Of a stretch of DNA of 47,189 nucleotides, positions 45,646 through 47,189 are shown piece after piece (position 1 is the stretch's first letter; each line of letters begins with the position of its first letter). The notes beneath the pieces were generated by a model. The model searched no databases. It saw nothing but the letters and a program-made list of their open reading frames with translations, and was not told the DNA's origin. Made by a program: the position numbers and the translations under genes. The stretch is from Planctomycetota bacterium (GTDB lineage Bacteria; Planctomycetota; Phycisphaerae; UBA1845). The stretch lies in the NCBI GenBank assembly GCA_024280855.1, contig JAJRPG010000085.1, forward strand, positions 1 to 47,189, given 5' to 3'.

Positions 45646-45665
45646 GGGCAAGCTGTAGCTTGTCC
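45646..45665. repeat. REP-like palindrome B, inverted
   Basis: GGGCAAGCT (45646-45654) and AGCTTGTCC (45657-45665) form a 9-bp stem with one G-T pair. It is followed by ATGCCACAC, the reverse complement of the tag that precedes element A. A and B are therefore in opposite orientation, as in paired REP elements. Confidence 0.6.
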
Positions 45666-45726
45666 ATGCCACACGTCCGAAGCTAGTGTTATTTATGATC
45701 CGACACGCCCACATGCTCGCGCCTAG

Positions 45727-45745
45727 GGGCTTGGGCATGCCACCC
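45727..45745. repeat. REP-like element C, partial
   Basis: The sequence GGGCTTGGGCATGCCACCC carries the GCATGCCACCC end of the family in the same orientation as B, but only half of the palindrome. It may be a decayed copy. Confidence 0.45.
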
Positions 45746-45930
45746 GTCACCCGTCAGTCAAACGATGTCACTCGTCTTTGTTCCGATAAATCAGCTACTC
45801 ATTTTCCTGGCCGATAGATAGGTAGGTAGATTTTGGTGAGTCGGCGCATATAGTTAGGTAGAACACTTATCGCGCATGGCTGAACCTTGGTTCATTGGCG
45901 TAGGGGAACATGCCCTGCGGGAGGACAAGT

Positions 45931-47189
45931 ATGGCTGGCAAACAGCGCATTATGATGATTTCAACACATGGGTATGTCGGTGCGACGCCACAGCTTGGAT
46001 TGCCTGATACGGGCGGGCAGGTTGTTTATGTACTCGAACTGAGTCGATGTCTTGGCCGGCTCGGTTATCATGTTGATATTCTTACGCGACAGTTTGAAGG
46101 TCAGCCTGCTGAAGAGCGATTGTCTAATCGTGTGCGTGTACTCCGATTTCCATGCGGCGGGGACAAGTTTATTCCCAAGGAAACATTGTGCGAGCATATC
46201 CCGGAATGGGTGAGTCATGTGATGAGCTTTGTCCGTGATGGTGATGTTGGGTATAGCTATATCAATAGTCACTATTGGGATGCGGGCTTAGCTGGTCAGT
46301 CGCTGTCGGAGCAATTGGATATCCCGCACGTCCATACGCCGCATTCGATTGGCACATGGAAACGTGACAACATGGATGGCCAAGCTGCTGACCTGGAACG
46401 TAAATACAATTTTAAGCAACGGATTCGGGAAGAAAAAAATATCTACGAAGCCTGCAATACCCTACTAGCTACGACGCCCCAACAGAGAGATATTCTTCGC
46501 GGTGCGGAATATGATGTGCCCAATGAGAAAATAGCCGTTGTGCCACCGGGGTATGATGACGCGCGTTTTTTCCCGATTTCGCAGGCGTCGCGTGAGGCGC
46601 TCAAGATGGAATTTGGTTTGAAGGGGCGAGTGGTACTCGCGCTGGGACGCATGGCTCATAACAAAGGCTACGATTTGCTCATTCAGGCTATGCCTCATGT
46701 GTTAAAGCGTGTGAGCGATGCTACGCTGCTATTAGCGATTGGTTCTACGCAGCCGACTGCTCGTGAGAAGGAGCAGATTGCGGAGTTGAAGGCATTAGCC
46801 GTGGCGCTTGGTATTGGTGAACAGGTTATATTTGCTGACCATATTTCGGATGCCGAGCTGCCAGACTATTATCGCGCAGCTGATATTTTTGCGTTGAGCA
46901 GTCGATACGAACCGTTCGGCATGACAGCTATCGAGGCGATGGCTTGTGGTACACCTACGATTGTGACGACGGAGGGTGGGCTTTGGGAAGAAATCGTCTG
47001 GGGGTTAGAGGCTGTGTATGAAAATCCGTTTGACACGGAGGCTTATGGTCATGCCATGGCGGCTGTGTTGACGCATGATCGAGTTTCCCAGCAGTTGAGC
47101 AAGTTTGGCTCTCAAAAATCTCGCGCTCGCTTTACATGGATGGGCATTGCGCAACAGTTTATTATCATGCTCGAAGGCATGGGCGTAGC
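45931..47189 (+). CDS. GT4 glycosyltransferase, mannosylfructose-phosphate synthase-like (partial)
   Basis: At least 419 residues, cut by the window end. The N-terminal domain has STHGYVGATPQLGLPDTGGQ, with the TGGQ nucleotide-sugar motif of the sucrose synthase/sucrose-phosphate synthase group at 27-30, then INSHYWDAGLAGQ and HVHTPHSIGTWKRDNM. The donor-side domain has LALGRMAHNKGYDLL and the E-x7-E motif in EPFGMTAIEAMACGTPT. Much of the text, especially the STHGY start, PCGG.KFIPKE and PPGYDDARFFP, agrees with my memory of the mannosylfructose-phosphate synthase of Agrobacterium, which makes a compatible solute. Sucrose-phosphate synthase is the alternative. GGGAGG precedes the ATG. Confidence 0.8.
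   Translation, partial: MAGKQRIMMISTHGYVGATPQLGLPDTGGQVVYVLELSRCLGRLGYHVDILTRQFEGQPAEERLSNRVRVLRFPCGGDKFIPKETLCEHIPEWVSHVMSFVRDGDVGYSYINSHYWDAGLAGQSLSEQLDIPHVHTPHSIGTWKRDNMDGQAADLERKYNFKQRIREEKNIYEACNTLLATTPQQRDILRGAEYDVPNEKIAVVPPGYDDARFFPISQASREALKMEFGLKGRVVLALGRMAHNKGYDLLIQAMPHVLKRVSDATLLLAIGSTQPTAREKEQIAELKALAVALGIGEQVIFADHISDAELPDYYRAADIFALSSRYEPFGMTAIEAMACGTPTIVTTEGGLWEEIVWGLEAVYENPFDTEAYGHAMAAVLTHDRVSQQLSKFGSQKSRARFTWMGIAQQFIIMLEGMGV

Larger units (their letters stand above)
45338..45930. other. Divergent intergenic region with palindromic repeats
   Basis: No gene is seen in these 593 nt between the divergent dioxygenase and glycosyltransferase genes. It holds the possible dioxygenase promoter, three REP-like elements (listed separately) and, near 45812-45826, a short GATAGATAGGTAGGTAG-type run. 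No convincing promoter for the glycosyltransferase was found. Confidence 0.5.

Overview
The window looks like a chromosomal segment from a planctomycete, most likely of the Phycisphaerae or a related lineage. The signs are: an N-terminal CxxC...CPEC zinc-ribbon membrane protein (308-1183); a secreted FG-GAP protein whose cysteine-bearing tail resembles tails I remember from that group; EF-Tu lacking the usual RGITI switch I; long inserts in L14 and L17; and no rpmD, infA or adk in an otherwise standard ribosomal supercluster. This assignment is inference from protein features, not a database result.

Layout. 1-307 has no gene, only inverted repeats. 308-8122 holds five minus-strand genes: a zinc-ribbon membrane protein, a secreted transglutaminase-like protein, a 14-repeat FG-GAP protein with a good promoter and a palindrome in its leader, a coiled-coil protein with Wzz-like topology, and an aldo/keto reductase overlapping it. 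8123-8755 is non-coding, with a possible recombinase remnant and a strong promoter. 8756-42916 is the plus-strand information-processing block: tRNA-Thr, tuf, rpmG, tRNA-Trp, secE, nusG, rplK, rplA, rplJ, rplL, rpoB, rpoC, rpsL, bioY, rpsG, a terminator, fusA, then the S10, spc and alpha clusters through secY, map, rpoA and rplQ. A HIT-family hydrolase follows at 43007-43435. Convergent to it is a minus-strand pair, a YeiH-type sulfur-oxyanion exporter and a cysteine dioxygenase, with only 2 nt between them. After a 590-nt intergenic region with REP-like palindromes, a GT4 glycosyltransferase resembling mannosylfructose-phosphate synthase runs off the right edge.

How the genes work together. 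Most of the window builds and runs ribosomes and RNA polymerase: 29 ribosomal proteins, EF-Tu, EF-G, the RNA polymerase alpha, beta and beta' subunits, NusG, the SecYE channel and methionine aminopeptidase. The accessory genes concern the cell surface (transglutaminase-like, FG-GAP, Wzz-like), cysteine sulfur disposal (dioxygenase plus exporter), biotin uptake (bioY, lodged in the str operon) and probably a compatible solute (glycosyltransferase).

I found no CRISPR array, intact transposon, toxin-antitoxin pair or defence island. The most unusual points are the altered EF-Tu switch I, bioY between rpsL and rpsG, the cysteine dioxygenase/exporter pair with a Cys-Tyr crosslink site, the structured rplJ-rplL spacer, and two kinds of short intergenic repeat that share a motif.
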